In this document: in pieces, positions 14,929 to 22,926 of the stretch
Position numbering within the stretch: position 1 is the first letter of the stretch
Layout of the letters: the number at the start of each line of letters is the position of its first letter
NCBI GenBank assembly: GCA_964463505.1
Contig: CAYXDC010000018.1
Location: forward strand, 1 to 47,351
Direction of reading: 5' to 3'
Length of the DNA: 47,351 nt
Origin: JAJZSS01 sp964463505
GTDB lineage: Bacteria; Chloroflexota; Anaerolineae; Anaerolineales; UBA4823
Translations under genes and position numbers: made by a program
The notes under the pieces: generated by a model
Databases searched by the model: none
What the model was told of the DNA's origin: nothing
The model's input: only the letters and a program-made list of their open reading frames with translations

Positions 14929-15933
14929 ATGTTAGAAACAACCACCCATATCCCCGTGTCCTTGCAGGAATACACCTGGCGCCCCATCACACGTCATGAT
15001 TCGGTTGCTATGAACACACTCCTGTTGGCTGTGGAAGCCCATGACCAGCGCGGCTGGGTTGACACATTGGAAGACCGTGAGCGCGATATAAACGATCCCG
15101 AGTCGAATCCCACCACAGATTCACTGGCTGCCTTTCTACCCGATGGGCAAATGGTTGCCTATGGCTGGGTATTCACGCCGCCCGCCAGTGACACCGAATG
15201 CATATCGTTTCTGGATGGCGCGGTTCACCCGGCATACCGCCGGCGCGGCCTGGGTACTTATATTGTGAGCTGGACGGAGCGCAGAGGAAGCCAAATCCAG
15301 CGCACAATCCCAGGGGAGCAGGCGCGCTTCCTGCGCTTAAATGCCCACAAACACCTGGTCGATACCCAGAAGCTATTCGAGCAACAAGGCTTCCAGCCGG
15401 TGCGGTATTACTATCGCATGCGTCGCGATTTAAGCCAGCCGATCCCCGATATCCAGCTTCCTGATCACCTGCAATTGCAAACCTGGAACTCAGATTTAAA
15501 TTCAGCCGCATTGAGCGTGGTTAATGAAACCTTCGAAGATCATTGGGGACATATCCCGCTTGACGAAGAACATTACCAGACCTGGATCATCCAGCATGAA
15601 TATTTTCGCCCAGAGCTATCCTTTATGGTAATGGATGGCGACCAGATAGCCGGACTGACCATCAACAGGATCAGAGTCGCCGAAAATGAAGCTGCCGGGA
15701 TCAAGGAAGGCTGGATCGGCACTCTCGGTGTGCGCCGGCCCTGGCGAAATCAGGGTCTTGCCTCGGCCATTTTATCCGCCAGCATGCGCGCCTTCAAAGC
15801 TGCAGGCATGCAGACCGTCGGTCTGACCGTAGATGCCGATAACCTGACGGGCGCCTTGCGCATTTACGAGCGCCTCGGATTTTTTGTTGTTCTGCAAATC
15901 AATCAATATTCCAAGACCATCCATATGGAGTAA
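14929..15933 (+). CDS. Tandem double-GNAT acetyltransferase, second paralogue
   Basis: A 334-residue protein with two GNAT domains. The first has HPAYRRRGLGTYIVSW (about 98-115), the second GVRRPWRNQGLASAILSASM (about 265-285) followed by NLTGALRIYERLGF. It shares the two-domain plan and segments such as ETFEDHWGH and MRxF/CxxRRP with the protein at 10460, so they are paralogues separated by the HAD, amidase and MFS genes. MshD-like function is not established, since layout alone does not prove mycothiol synthesis. GAAAGG precedes the ATG. Only 3 nt separate its stop from the next start. Confidence 0.85.
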   Translation: MLETTTHIPVSLQEYTWRPITRHDSVAMNTLLLAVEAHDQRGWVDTLEDRERDINDPESNPTTDSLAAFLPDGQMVAYGWVFTPPASDTECISFLDGAVHPAYRRRGLGTYIVSWTERRGSQIQRTIPGEQARFLRLNAHKHLVDTQKLFEQQGFQPVRYYYRMRRDLSQPIPDIQLPDHLQLQTWNSDLNSAALSVVNETFEDHWGHIPLDEEHYQTWIIQHEYFRPELSFMVMDGDQIAGLTINRIRVAENEAAGIKEGWIGTLGVRRPWRNQGLASAILSASMRAFKAAGMQTVGLTVDADNLTGALRIYERLGFFVVLQINQYSKTIHME

Positions 15934-15936
15934 TCA

Positions 15937-17295
15937 ATGGATCAACCTTTTGTACAACCCAATACCATCCTGCGCGACCTGGGCGACGGGCTAATCTTAC
16001 GCCGCTCGACCCCGCAAGATGCCAACGCTCTGGCGGATTTCAATGCATATATTCATGGAAATCCAGATAAACAGGAACGTGAGGAAGGAGTAGGAGTTTG
16101 GACACATGACCTGATTAGCCGTCCTCACCCAACCTTTGACCCTGGCGATTTTACTATCGTCGAAGACACCCGGGCCAGCAAGATTGTCTCGTCGCTGAAT
16201 CTGATCAACCAGACCTGGCAGTACGCAGGCATCCCTTTTGGGGTTGGGCGTCCAGAACTGGTGGGCACCTTGCCCGAATATCGTAACCGCGGGCTGGTGC
16301 GCGCCCAATTTGAAGAGGTGCATCGCTGGAGCGCTGAACGCGGCCATGTGGTGCAGGCGATCACTGGCATCCCACATTATTACCGCCAATTTGGTTATGA
16401 GATGGCTGTCAATCTGGGTGGCGGAAAAGCAGGATACCGCTCTCAGATCATTGAATTAAAGGATGGCGAAATTGACCCTTACCAGGTACGCCCGGCCACG
16501 GTAGAAGATATTCCTTTCCTGCAGACTTTATATGCACAATACTGCCAGCGTTCCTTGTTAAGTGCTGAAAGGGATGCACATCTATGGCGCTACGAGCTGA
16601 ATGGGCGCAGTGAAGCGAGTATTAATACCAGTGCAATCCGTATCGTCGAAACTACCACAGGCCAGCCGGTTGCCTTCTTCGCCCATCCAAACATGTTATG
16701 GGGTTCTCTCATGGTTGCCTACACTTACGAGGTTTTACCCGGCCAACCCTATTTACCCATCACCAATTGCGTCATTCGCTACCTGCGAGCGACGGGTGAA
16801 GCCTATGCTGAAAAGCAAGCCGGTAAAGTTATCTGGGATTCATTTGGTTTCTGGCTGGGCAGTGAGCACCCCGTCTATGATGTACTATATGAAAGACTAC
16901 CCCGCCAGAGAAAGCCCTATGCCTGGTACCTGCGCGTGGCCGATATACCCGCTTTCTTGAAGCTTATCCGCCCAGTCCTGGAAAGACGCCTGGCCGAATC
17001 GCCCATGGCGGGTTATAGCGGCGAGGTCAAGCTCAGTTTTTATCGTTCCGGGTTACGCCTGGTTTTTGAAACCGGTTGCATCAATACCGTCGAAGCCTGG
17101 AAACCAACCCCGGTTGGGCATGCTGGAGATGCCGGTTTGCCAAACCTCACTTTCCTGCAGCTTCTCTTTGGATATCACTCGCTGGAGGAACTTACTGATT
17201 TCCTTCCAGACGTATATGTTCATAAGCCAGAAGCCGGACCTCTGCTCAACAGCCTGTTCCCCAAACAGGCCAGCGATGTCTGGGCAATCAGCTAG
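15937..17295 (+). CDS. Eis-like multi-domain GNAT acetyltransferase
   Basis: A 452-residue protein with an N-terminal GNAT domain (about 15-165; acetyl-CoA region TLPEYRNRGLVRAQFEEVHRW), a second GNAT-like region (about 185-330) and a C-terminal domain (about 350-440) with alternating hydrophobic strands. The order GNAT-GNAT-C-terminal domain is that of Eis and related predicted acetyltransferases; Eis acetylates aminoglycosides and other amines. The typical sequence GIPHYYRQFGYE follows the first acetyl-CoA loop. Whether this one modifies an antibiotic is unknown. It is the last gene of the acetyltransferase region and ends 41 nt before a strong terminator. Confidence 0.78.
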   Translation: MDQPFVQPNTILRDLGDGLILRRSTPQDANALADFNAYIHGNPDKQEREEGVGVWTHDLISRPHPTFDPGDFTIVEDTRASKIVSSLNLINQTWQYAGIPFGVGRPELVGTLPEYRNRGLVRAQFEEVHRWSAERGHVVQAITGIPHYYRQFGYEMAVNLGGGKAGYRSQIIELKDGEIDPYQVRPATVEDIPFLQTLYAQYCQRSLLSAERDAHLWRYELNGRSEASINTSAIRIVETTTGQPVAFFAHPNMLWGSLMVAYTYEVLPGQPYLPITNCVIRYLRATGEAYAEKQAGKVIWDSFGFWLGSEHPVYDVLYERLPRQRKPYAWYLRVADIPAFLKLIRPVLERRLAESPMAGYSGEVKLSFYRSGLRLVFETGCINTVEAWKPTPVGHAGDAGLPNLTFLQLLFGYHSLEELTDFLPDVYVHKPEAGPLLNSLFPKQASDVWAIS

Positions 17296-17335
17296 AAGAA
17301 CCATCGCCACAACCAGGACAAATCTTCGCGTTACG

Positions 17336-17367
17336 AATGGAGCAGGAGCCCCTGCTCCATTGCTTTT
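17336..17367 (+). terminator. Terminator closing the GNAT-rich region
   Basis: A perfect 11-bp stem (17336-17346 with 17351-17361) with an AGCC loop is followed by GCTTTT. It separates the acetyltransferase region from the exonuclease gene. Confidence 0.85.
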
Positions 17368-17409
17368 ACCCCACTACCAACATGATCCCAAATCCATTGT
17401 CTCTTGCGA

Positions 17410-17424
17410 TACAATACAGCCATG
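17410..17424 (+). promoter_or_regulatory. Leaderless-type promoter of the exonuclease gene
   Basis: TACAAT at 17410-17415 ends 6 nt before the ATG at 17422, and no Shine-Dalgarno sequence is present. The spacing would place the transcription start on the A of ATG. The sequence after the box closely matches that upstream of the gene at 6395 (TACAAT, then CAGCCAT). Confidence 0.5.
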
Positions 17425-18024
17425 GGAACAATTTTTGAACAACTTCACACAATCATCAGTGTAGACATCGAAGCAGCGGGCGCTATTCCGAGCCAATATG
17501 CATTACTTTCCATTGGCGCCTGCACTCTTACCCGACCCCAGCATAGGTTCTATGTTGAATTAATCCCAGACAAGGACTATTTTGATGCTCTGGCCTTACA
17601 GGTCCACGGTCTGGATATTGAGCAGTTAAAAGAGAAAGGCCTGCCACCGGAAGCTGCAATGCGCCGTTTTGCGGACTGGCTGAATAACACCCTGCCGGCA
17701 GGAGAGAAACCAATCATGCTGGCTTTTAATGCCCCGTTCGACTGGATGTTCATCCACGATTACTTTACCCGCTACCTGGGCGACAATCCCTTCGGGCACA
17801 GCGCCATCGATATCAAAGCTGTTTATCTGGGCGCTACGGGCAAATCCTGGCAAGAGACCTCGGGGGTATACCTGCACTCGCGCTATCACGACGGCTCAAA
17901 GCTGAGCCATAATGCCCTGGATGATGCAATCGCCCAGGGAGAGATATTTGAAGGCATCTTGAGGGAAATGCAGAACAACCTTCAAGATATCCCTGCATAC
18001 CCAACCACAAATCCGTCTGAATAA
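17422..18024 (+). CDS. DEDDh 3'-5' exonuclease (RNase T / DnaQ-like)
   Basis: A 200-residue exonuclease-fold protein. The four acidic residues and the His of the DEDDh type are visible: Asp15 and Glu17 in SVDIEAAG, Asp106 in NAPFDWMF, and His162 and Asp167 in SHNALDDA. Such enzymes trim 3' ends of DNA or RNA with two metal ions; here the substrate is unknown. The ATG at 17422 is preferred over the longer frame from 17404 because homology begins at FEQLHTIISVD and because of the -10 box placement. It is 14 nt before the next gene. Confidence 0.82.
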   Translation: MGTIFEQLHTIISVDIEAAGAIPSQYALLSIGACTLTRPQHRFYVELIPDKDYFDALALQVHGLDIEQLKEKGLPPEAAMRRFADWLNNTLPAGEKPIMLAFNAPFDWMFIHDYFTRYLGDNPFGHSAIDIKAVYLGATGKSWQETSGVYLHSRYHDGSKLSHNALDDAIAQGEIFEGILREMQNNLQDIPAYPTTNPSE

Positions 18025-18038
18025 ATCTGGAGAACAAC

Positions 18039-19370
18039 ATGGCTACTATTGATGAGGTCAATCCATCTGAAGAGATGAACCGTATTCTCGAATCAGCGCG
18101 TCGCTTGGGGGTGGAACTTAATGAGCAGGAGGCCGTTCAATGGCTGGTAGCCATCTCAAACGCGCACGGGGAAACTGATGTAGAAATCAACGAACGCGAG
18201 GGGATCTTTGGGCACCGGATTACCTTGTTGGATTTTTCGCCAGATCGCTTGACCTATTTTCGCAAAATTGGCAAGCTGGTTGAATTCAGCGATGAGCCGG
18301 GTGTGGTTGAAACCGCTCTGGCGCTCTCCGGGTCGGCAGCCCAATCTCGTATCCAATCTTACCCTGGTGATGCCGATTTTTTTGAGCGGGTCAATATCAA
18401 GGCTCCCACGCGTGCAGAAGCCTGCCAGATCCTGGGCCGCATCATGCGTGATAAAGCATTGAGCACTGAAAAGGGGGCGACCTACCAGCTAATCGAAGTC
18501 AAACTCGGATCCTATCCACAGGCCATAGAGACCAGCAGCGGCGCGCAGAAAGCCGGCGCGCCGATTGGTTGGCGGCCTTCCGAAATCCAGGCGGGAAAAA
18601 TTGAGGGTAAATTGGCGGATGGCAGCCCGGCGGCGATCACCTGGGAGGAAGCCAGCCAGACGCCTGGCTGGTGCAAGCTGGATTGGGTGGTCGCCGATCC
18701 ACTGGATAACCAGCTCGTCAACGCCAGCAACATGCTGGATGTGACCTGGGAGGCTCCTGACGAGACAATCACGCCATTGGATGGTTACCTGGATCCATAT
18801 TTTCAGGAAGTGTACCTGGAATCGGAATCCATACCCATATTCACCAAGCTGGCAAAACACGTCGATAGCAACGCGCTGGACCATTACGTCGGGCAGCTAG
18901 AGAACGAAGTTCGAAAATATGTGAGCAAATCCCCCAACTATGGCAAAGCAGCCAAGCGCATGTACAACATCTTCCGGCTGACGGGACGTTATCAGGAGGC
19001 TGCTTACCTGCGCGAGCTGTTTGATGAGCCTACCACGGTACTTTACCAGGTCTGGTCGCTGATTCGCACCATCGACGACACCTTCAAGCCTGGGGGGACG
19101 ATCCCACTGGATACTTTACTGGCTCAGGCTGATAAGCTGCTGATCACGGTGGTGGATGTGATGGAAGGTGAAAAAGAGACCGAGATCGTGCGTATGCTGC
19201 TGCGCTTGCGTGATATTCTATCCAGAGAACAACACGGACAGGAACTCTCTCCGCAGGCTGAAGCAGCCCGCGCCGAGATCATCAACCTGGTAAATAACTT
19301 TTTCTATGAGAAATTGACCGGTATCCCACAGATCAAGGCCTATATCGACACCCTGTCTGAGGAACATTAA
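18039..19370 (+). CDS. Uncharacterised 443-residue protein
   Basis: I do not recognise a family. The protein has no signal peptide and no membrane segment. Residues about 10-110 mix helices and strands (ERVNIKAPTRAEACQ at about 112-126 looks like a conserved core segment). The middle (about 150-235) is rich in Gly/Ala and Trp (GWRPSEIQAG, WKLDW-like). The C-terminal half (about 265-440) is almost wholly helical and rich in Leu, Lys and Arg, including DSNALDHYVGQLENEVRKY and RMYNIFRLTGRYQEAAYLRELF, which recalls helical-repeat proteins. The ribosome-binding site CTGGAGA is good. It may share a transcript with the exonuclease 14 nt upstream, hinting at a role with nucleic acids, but that is only context. 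Confidence 0.7.
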   Translation: MATIDEVNPSEEMNRILESARRLGVELNEQEAVQWLVAISNAHGETDVEINEREGIFGHRITLLDFSPDRLTYFRKIGKLVEFSDEPGVVETALALSGSAAQSRIQSYPGDADFFERVNIKAPTRAEACQILGRIMRDKALSTEKGATYQLIEVKLGSYPQAIETSSGAQKAGAPIGWRPSEIQAGKIEGKLADGSPAAITWEEASQTPGWCKLDWVVADPLDNQLVNASNMLDVTWEAPDETITPLDGYLDPYFQEVYLESESIPIFTKLAKHVDSNALDHYVGQLENEVRKYVSKSPNYGKAAKRMYNIFRLTGRYQEAAYLRELFDEPTTVLYQVWSLIRTIDDTFKPGGTIPLDTLLAQADKLLITVVDVMEGEKETEIVRMLLRLRDILSREQHGQELSPQAEAARAEIINLVNNFFYEKLTGIPQIKAYIDTLSEEH

Positions 19371-19392
19371 GCACAAGCCGGCCGCACAACCT

Positions 19393-20319
19393 TTATTTCG
19401 GATAAACCGGAGTATTCCAGGCCCGGTAAGCGGGAATGCGCCCGCGCACCAGATCAGTGAACAACTCCCGCAGGCGAGTCGTAATCGGGCCCATTTCACC
19501 TGAGCCGATCTTACGATAATCGACCTGGGTCACTGCAGTAATCTGAGCGGCCGTGCCGGTCATGATGAATTCCTCGCACAGATACACCTCAGTGCGATCT
19601 ATCGGACGCTCAACGACCGTCAGGCCCAATTCTTTTTGCGCCAACTCCATCACCGTCCGGCGGGTGATGCCTTCCAGGATATTTTCGGTCACCGGTGGCG
19701 TAATCATAATCCCATCTCGGATCATAAAAATATTCATGGCGCTGCCTTCGGAAAGATGACCATCCTGATTCAGCACCAGTGCTTCATCGAAGCCAGCGCG
19801 GGAGGCGTCGGTTTTGATAAAAGCCGAGTTAGCATAGGCTCCGCTGATCTTGCCACGCGCCGGGATGCTGTTATCATCCACCCGTCGCCAGGACGAAAAT
19901 GTTACATGGGCATTCGTGTCATTCGCCACATAGCGATCAAATGGAATCGCCACAATGGAAATATCATCCATCAGACCATGCAGCCGGACCCCAATGACTT
20001 CATCGGCTTTATAAGCTAACGGTCGGACATAGACATCCTGCCGGTAGCCTTCGGTTTGCAGCAGTTGCACCGTGATCTGCGCCAGGTTGGCAGGTGTAAG
20101 GTCAAATTCCATGAGCAGTAATTTGGCTGAGTTCAAGAAACGGCGGTAGTGGTCTTCCGGGCGAAATACAAAGAGCTGTTCTTCCGCGGCATTCCAATAG
20201 GCGCGCACACCACCAAAGGCGGCAGTGCCGTAATTCAGAGCATGCGTCAAAACTCCCACTTTAGCTTCTGAATAGGGGACAATACGACCCTTGAAATATG
20301 CATAACCGGGTAATTGCAT
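19393..20319 (-). CDS. ilvE: Branched-chain amino acid aminotransferase
   Basis: A 308-residue fold-type IV PLP aminotransferase that interconverts Leu, Ile and Val with their 2-oxo acids. Evidence: GVLTHALNYGTAAFGGVRAYW near the N-terminus (split here by length), the PLP Lys in GKISGAYANSAFIKT region, EGSAMNIFMI, and the C-terminal FMTGTAAQITAV-type segment. The start at 20319 is chosen because GGGAGG lies 7 nt upstream; an ATG-like start 15 nt earlier would lie before that site. It is transcribed alone, convergent with the gene at 18039 and divergent from the gene at 20574. Confidence 0.92.
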   Translation of the reverse strand: MQLPGYAYFKGRIVPYSEAKVGVLTHALNYGTAAFGGVRAYWNAAEEQLFVFRPEDHYRRFLNSAKLLLMEFDLTPANLAQITVQLLQTEGYRQDVYVRPLAYKADEVIGVRLHGLMDDISIVAIPFDRYVANDTNAHVTFSSWRRVDDNSIPARGKISGAYANSAFIKTDASRAGFDEALVLNQDGHLSEGSAMNIFMIRDGIMITPPVTENILEGITRRTVMELAQKELGLTVVERPIDRTEVYLCEEFIMTGTAAQITAVTQVDYRKIGSGEMGPITTRLRELFTDLVRGRIPAYRAWNTPVYPK

Positions 20320-20367
20320 TTGATTACCTCCCAATGGAAATTCGAGGCCAATATCGACGTCAATCGG

Positions 20368-20373
20368 ATTATA
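20368..20373 (-). promoter_or_regulatory. TATAAT -10 box of ilvE
   Basis: On the minus strand a perfect TATAAT lies 48 nt before the ilvE start. No convincing -35 box is seen at 16-18 bp. Confidence 0.4.
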
Positions 20374-20477
20374 ACACCCTCAATTTTGGTTTTGTGTTCT
20401 GCCCGTATCTAATCATCTCATGAGGAGTTACACTATTCAGGAGAAATCACCAGGTGCATACCCCTGCCTTAAATGGT

Positions 20478-20506
20478 TTTTCAAATCGAGAGGTGTGGAG
20501 TATACT
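20478..20506 (+). promoter_or_regulatory. Promoter of the 20574-22772 gene group
   Basis: TTTTCA (20478-20483) and TATACT (20501-20506) are separated by 17 bp. The start would be near 20513, leaving a leader of about 60 nt ending in GAGGAG. Confidence 0.5.
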
Positions 20507-20573
20507 CGAGAGATGGGTGGGAAACGCGCGCTGGTTTCCTGCTGGTAATTAAATAAATGAGGAGATGCGACGT

Positions 20574-21473
20574 ATGAAAAAAGCTGTCAGCATCAGTATC
20601 GGATCTTCCAAACGAAATAAATCTGTAGAAATTGAGCTGCTGGGAGAGAAAGTCAGCATCGAGCGCATCGGCACCGATGGGGATATGGAAAAAGCCGCCC
20701 AGCTTTTCGGAGAATTGGATGGCAAAGTCGATGCTTTCGGGGTAGGTGGAGCCGATCTTGGGTTAATGGTGGATGGCAAATGGTACCCTATCCATTCCGT
20801 CCAACGCTTAGTGCGCTACATAAAAACTACACCGGTGGTTGATGGGGCAGGCCTGAAAAATACCCTGGAAGGAAAAATTGCTCCCTTCATTGATCGGCAA
20901 TTAGGTCACCTGCTGAAGAAACGGACAGCTTTTGTCACGATGGGGTCCGACCGCTGGGGAATGAGCTCTTCGTTTGTCAAAGCAGGGTACGAATGCACCT
21001 TCGGTGACTTGATGTTCACCGCCAATATTCCAATCCCGGTGCACAGCCTGAGTGCCTTGAAGATCGTCGTCGCAGTTCTGGCTCCGTTGCTCACGCGCTT
21101 GCCCTTTGAGTGGTTATATCCAATTGGCGAGGCGCAAGAGAAACGCGTCCCCAAGTGGGAATCTTACTATCAGGCGGCAGAGGTTATCGCCGGGGATTGT
21201 CACTACATAAAGCGACATATGCCGGCGCGGTTGGATGGCAAAATCATCGCTACTAACACCACCACCACTGCCGATCTGGAACTCTTCCGCCAGGCAGGTG
21301 TGAAGGCACTGGTGACGTCTACCCCTTCACTGGAGGGGCGCACCTTTGGGACCAATATGATGGAAGCTGCTCTGGTCGCCGTAGCAGGCAAAGGTCGTCC
21401 CTTAACCCTGCCTGAATTAGACTCCCTTCTGGATCAGTTGGAATTTGAGCCTCAGCTACAGGAGTTGAATTAA
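20574..21473 (+). CDS. Conserved uncharacterised protein, 299 residues
   Basis: The N-terminus reads KKAVSISIGSSKRNKSVE, then IERIGTDGDMEKAAQLF and DAFGVGGADLGLMV. I recall related proteins being labelled quinate/shikimate dehydrogenase in databases, but I see no shikimate dehydrogenase catalytic pattern and do not adopt that name. A hydrophobic stretch (about 158-175, ALKIVVAVLAPLLTRLPF) could be a buried helix. The C-terminal part contains IIATNTTTTADLELFRQAG and VTSTPSLEGRTFGTNM, resembling a ligand or phosphate-binding Rossmann-like end. ATG 20574 is preferred to 20565 because GGAG is 9 nt before it. The next gene begins 1 nt after its stop, so the pair probably acts together. Confidence 0.7.
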   Translation: MKKAVSISIGSSKRNKSVEIELLGEKVSIERIGTDGDMEKAAQLFGELDGKVDAFGVGGADLGLMVDGKWYPIHSVQRLVRYIKTTPVVDGAGLKNTLEGKIAPFIDRQLGHLLKKRTAFVTMGSDRWGMSSSFVKAGYECTFGDLMFTANIPIPVHSLSALKIVVAVLAPLLTRLPFEWLYPIGEAQEKRVPKWESYYQAAEVIAGDCHYIKRHMPARLDGKIIATNTTTTADLELFRQAGVKALVTSTPSLEGRTFGTNMMEAALVAVAGKGRPLTLPELDSLLDQLEFEPQLQELN

Positions 21474-21474
21474 C

Positions 21475-22251
21475 GTGGATGCTATTGTAACAGCCGGCGG
21501 GATTCCCCAACCCGGCGAACCTTTATACGAATACACCCAGGGCCAGAGCAAGGCTCTACTGGACATTGCCGGGAAGCCTATGGTGCAGTGGGTGGTAGAT
21601 GCCTTATGTCAGGCTGAAGTCGTCGAGCGGATCATCATGGTAGGGCTGCCCCCCGAAAGCAACCTGCAGTGCAGCAAGATTGTGGACTTTATACCAAACC
21701 AGGCCAGCATGCTGGAAAATATCCGGGCGGGCGTTAATAAAGCATTGGAACATAACCCCCATACACAGCATGTCTTGTTGGTGTCATCCGATATCCCTGC
21801 GATCACCGGGGAAATGGTCGATTGGGTTGCCCGAAAAGCCCAGGAAACCGATGATGATGCCTATTACAATGTCATCCGCCGGGAAGTTATGGAGGCGCGT
21901 TTTCCAAACTCGAAGCGTTCCTATACCCGTTTGCGTGGCATGGAGGTATGTGGGGGTGATCTGAATTTGATCCACACGCGCATGATGACCAGCAATAATG
22001 AAGTGTGGGAGAAGATTATTGCCGCTCGTAAAAATGTATTAAGACAAGCTGCACTCATTGGATACGACACCCTGCTGCTGTTGATGCTGCGCCTGATTGA
22101 TGTGGATCAGGCTGTAAATATGGTCAGCAAACGATTGGGAATAAAAGGCCGTGGCCTGGTCTGCCCGCACGCCGAAATTGGCATGGATGTGGATAAGCCA
22201 TTCCAGCTGGAACTGCTGCGCGCTGACCTGAGCCGCCAAACACCAGCCTGA
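21475..22251 (+). CDS. Nucleotidyltransferase-like protein (MobA/GlmU-type fold)
   Basis: A 258-residue GT-A fold NTP transferase. It starts with DAIVTAGGIPQPGEPLYEYTQGQSK (quoted in pieces: AIVTAGG is the nucleotide loop, QGQSKALLDIAGKPM the usual Lys-containing segment), followed by VSSDIPAITGEMVDW with the metal-binding Asp. Such proteins transfer a nucleotide to a sugar or cofactor precursor. The first loop lacks the classical GxGTR/LxRMG motif, so the NTP and the acceptor are uncertain. GTG at 21475 follows GGAG at 10 nt. It is 1 nt after the uncharacterised gene and 5 nt before the PAP2 gene. That tight spacing suggests one pathway, perhaps envelope lipid or sugar metabolism. Confidence 0.72.
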   Translation: MDAIVTAGGIPQPGEPLYEYTQGQSKALLDIAGKPMVQWVVDALCQAEVVERIIMVGLPPESNLQCSKIVDFIPNQASMLENIRAGVNKALEHNPHTQHVLLVSSDIPAITGEMVDWVARKAQETDDDAYYNVIRREVMEARFPNSKRSYTRLRGMEVCGGDLNLIHTRMMTSNNEVWEKIIAARKNVLRQAALIGYDTLLLLMLRLIDVDQAVNMVSKRLGIKGRGLVCPHAEIGMDVDKPFQLELLRADLSRQTPA

Positions 22252-22256
22252 AGCAC

Positions 22257-22772
22257 ATGATGCCCTGGCAAGAGTTTCTGGCGTTGGACGCCCGCCTTTC
22301 ACAGCAACTACGGATCGCCGAACAGCCTGGCTGGTTACGCAACCTGGCGATTTTTTTCGCTCACTCGGGGGATTCCTGGTTTTGGTTGCTGGCCCTGATC
22401 CTGGTATGGTGGCTGGGTCCGCCTGCGCTAAAAACATTAACCCCTATTTTTGCAATCGCAATTTTTATCGCCGCCCTGGTGGTCTTTGCTGTAAAATTCA
22501 CCGTCAGACGCAGACGCCCTGAAGGTGAGTGGGGAGGAATTTATCGCAACACCGACCCACACTCCTTTCCATCCGGGCATGCCACACGCGCCGCGCTGCT
22601 GGCTGTCCTGGCAATCGGATTGGGGCCGCCCTGGCTTGCTATACTGCTGGGAATTTGGGCTCCACTGGTCATATTGGCGCGGGTAGTCATGGGAGTCCAT
22701 TACCTCTCCGACGTACTGGCAGGCGCTGTATTGGGTGTTATCCTGGGGCTAGCTGTCCTGATCATTCTGTAA
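22257..22772 (+). CDS. PAP2-family membrane phosphatase
   Basis: A 171-residue membrane protein with five or six hydrophobic segments. The three PAP2 motifs are present: KFTVRRRRP (80-88), PSGH (105-108) and R-x5-H-x3-D (Arg142, His148, Asp152 in GVHYLSD). The family removes phosphate from lipids such as phosphatidic acid, phosphatidylglycerol phosphate or undecaprenyl pyrophosphate. It starts 5 nt after the NTP transferase gene with no visible ribosome-binding site, so translation is probably coupled; ATG 22257 and 22260 are both possible. The last 78 nt are tandemly duplicated just beyond the stop codon. Confidence 0.87.
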   Translation: MMPWQEFLALDARLSQQLRIAEQPGWLRNLAIFFAHSGDSWFWLLALILVWWLGPPALKTLTPIFAIAIFIAALVVFAVKFTVRRRRPEGEWGGIYRNTDPHSFPSGHATRAALLAVLAIGLGPPWLAILLGIWAPLVILARVVMGVHYLSDVLAGAVLGVILGLAVLIIL

Positions 22773-22863
22773 TGGTGTCCATTACCTGTCCGCGTGCTGG
22801 CAGGCGCTGTATTGGGCATTTTCCAGGGGATGGCTGTCCTGATCACCCGTTAATGGTGTCCAT
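22695..22863 (+). repeat. Imperfect tandem duplication of the PAP2 3' end
   Basis: Unit 1 (22695-22776, 82 bp) encodes the end of PAP2. Unit 2 (22777-22857, 81 bp) repeats it with about a dozen substitutions and one deleted base, including the stop region (TAATGGTGTCCAT). A third copy breaks off after the first few bases (22858-22863). The copies have drifted, so the duplication is old, and unit 2 is non-coding. Confidence 0.85.
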
Positions 22864-22876
22864 TTCTTAAATAATT

Positions 22877-22905
22877 ACCGCGCCGAGCAAAATGACCGGC
22901 GCGGT
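22877..22905 (-). terminator. Terminator hairpin, mainly for the minus-strand operon
   Basis: A perfect 9-bp GC-rich stem (22877-22885 with 22897-22905). On the minus strand it is followed by AATTATTTAAG, on the plus strand by TGTGTTG. It probably ends the minus-strand isomerase transcript and may also slow read-through from the PAP2 side. Confidence 0.65.
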
Positions 22906-22926
22906 GTGTTGTGAGCCAAACAGGCA

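Noticed and set aside
22773..22857. Second PAP2 end unit as a separate small gene
   Set aside because: It has no start or ribosome-binding site and a deleted base shifts it; it is a decayed copy.
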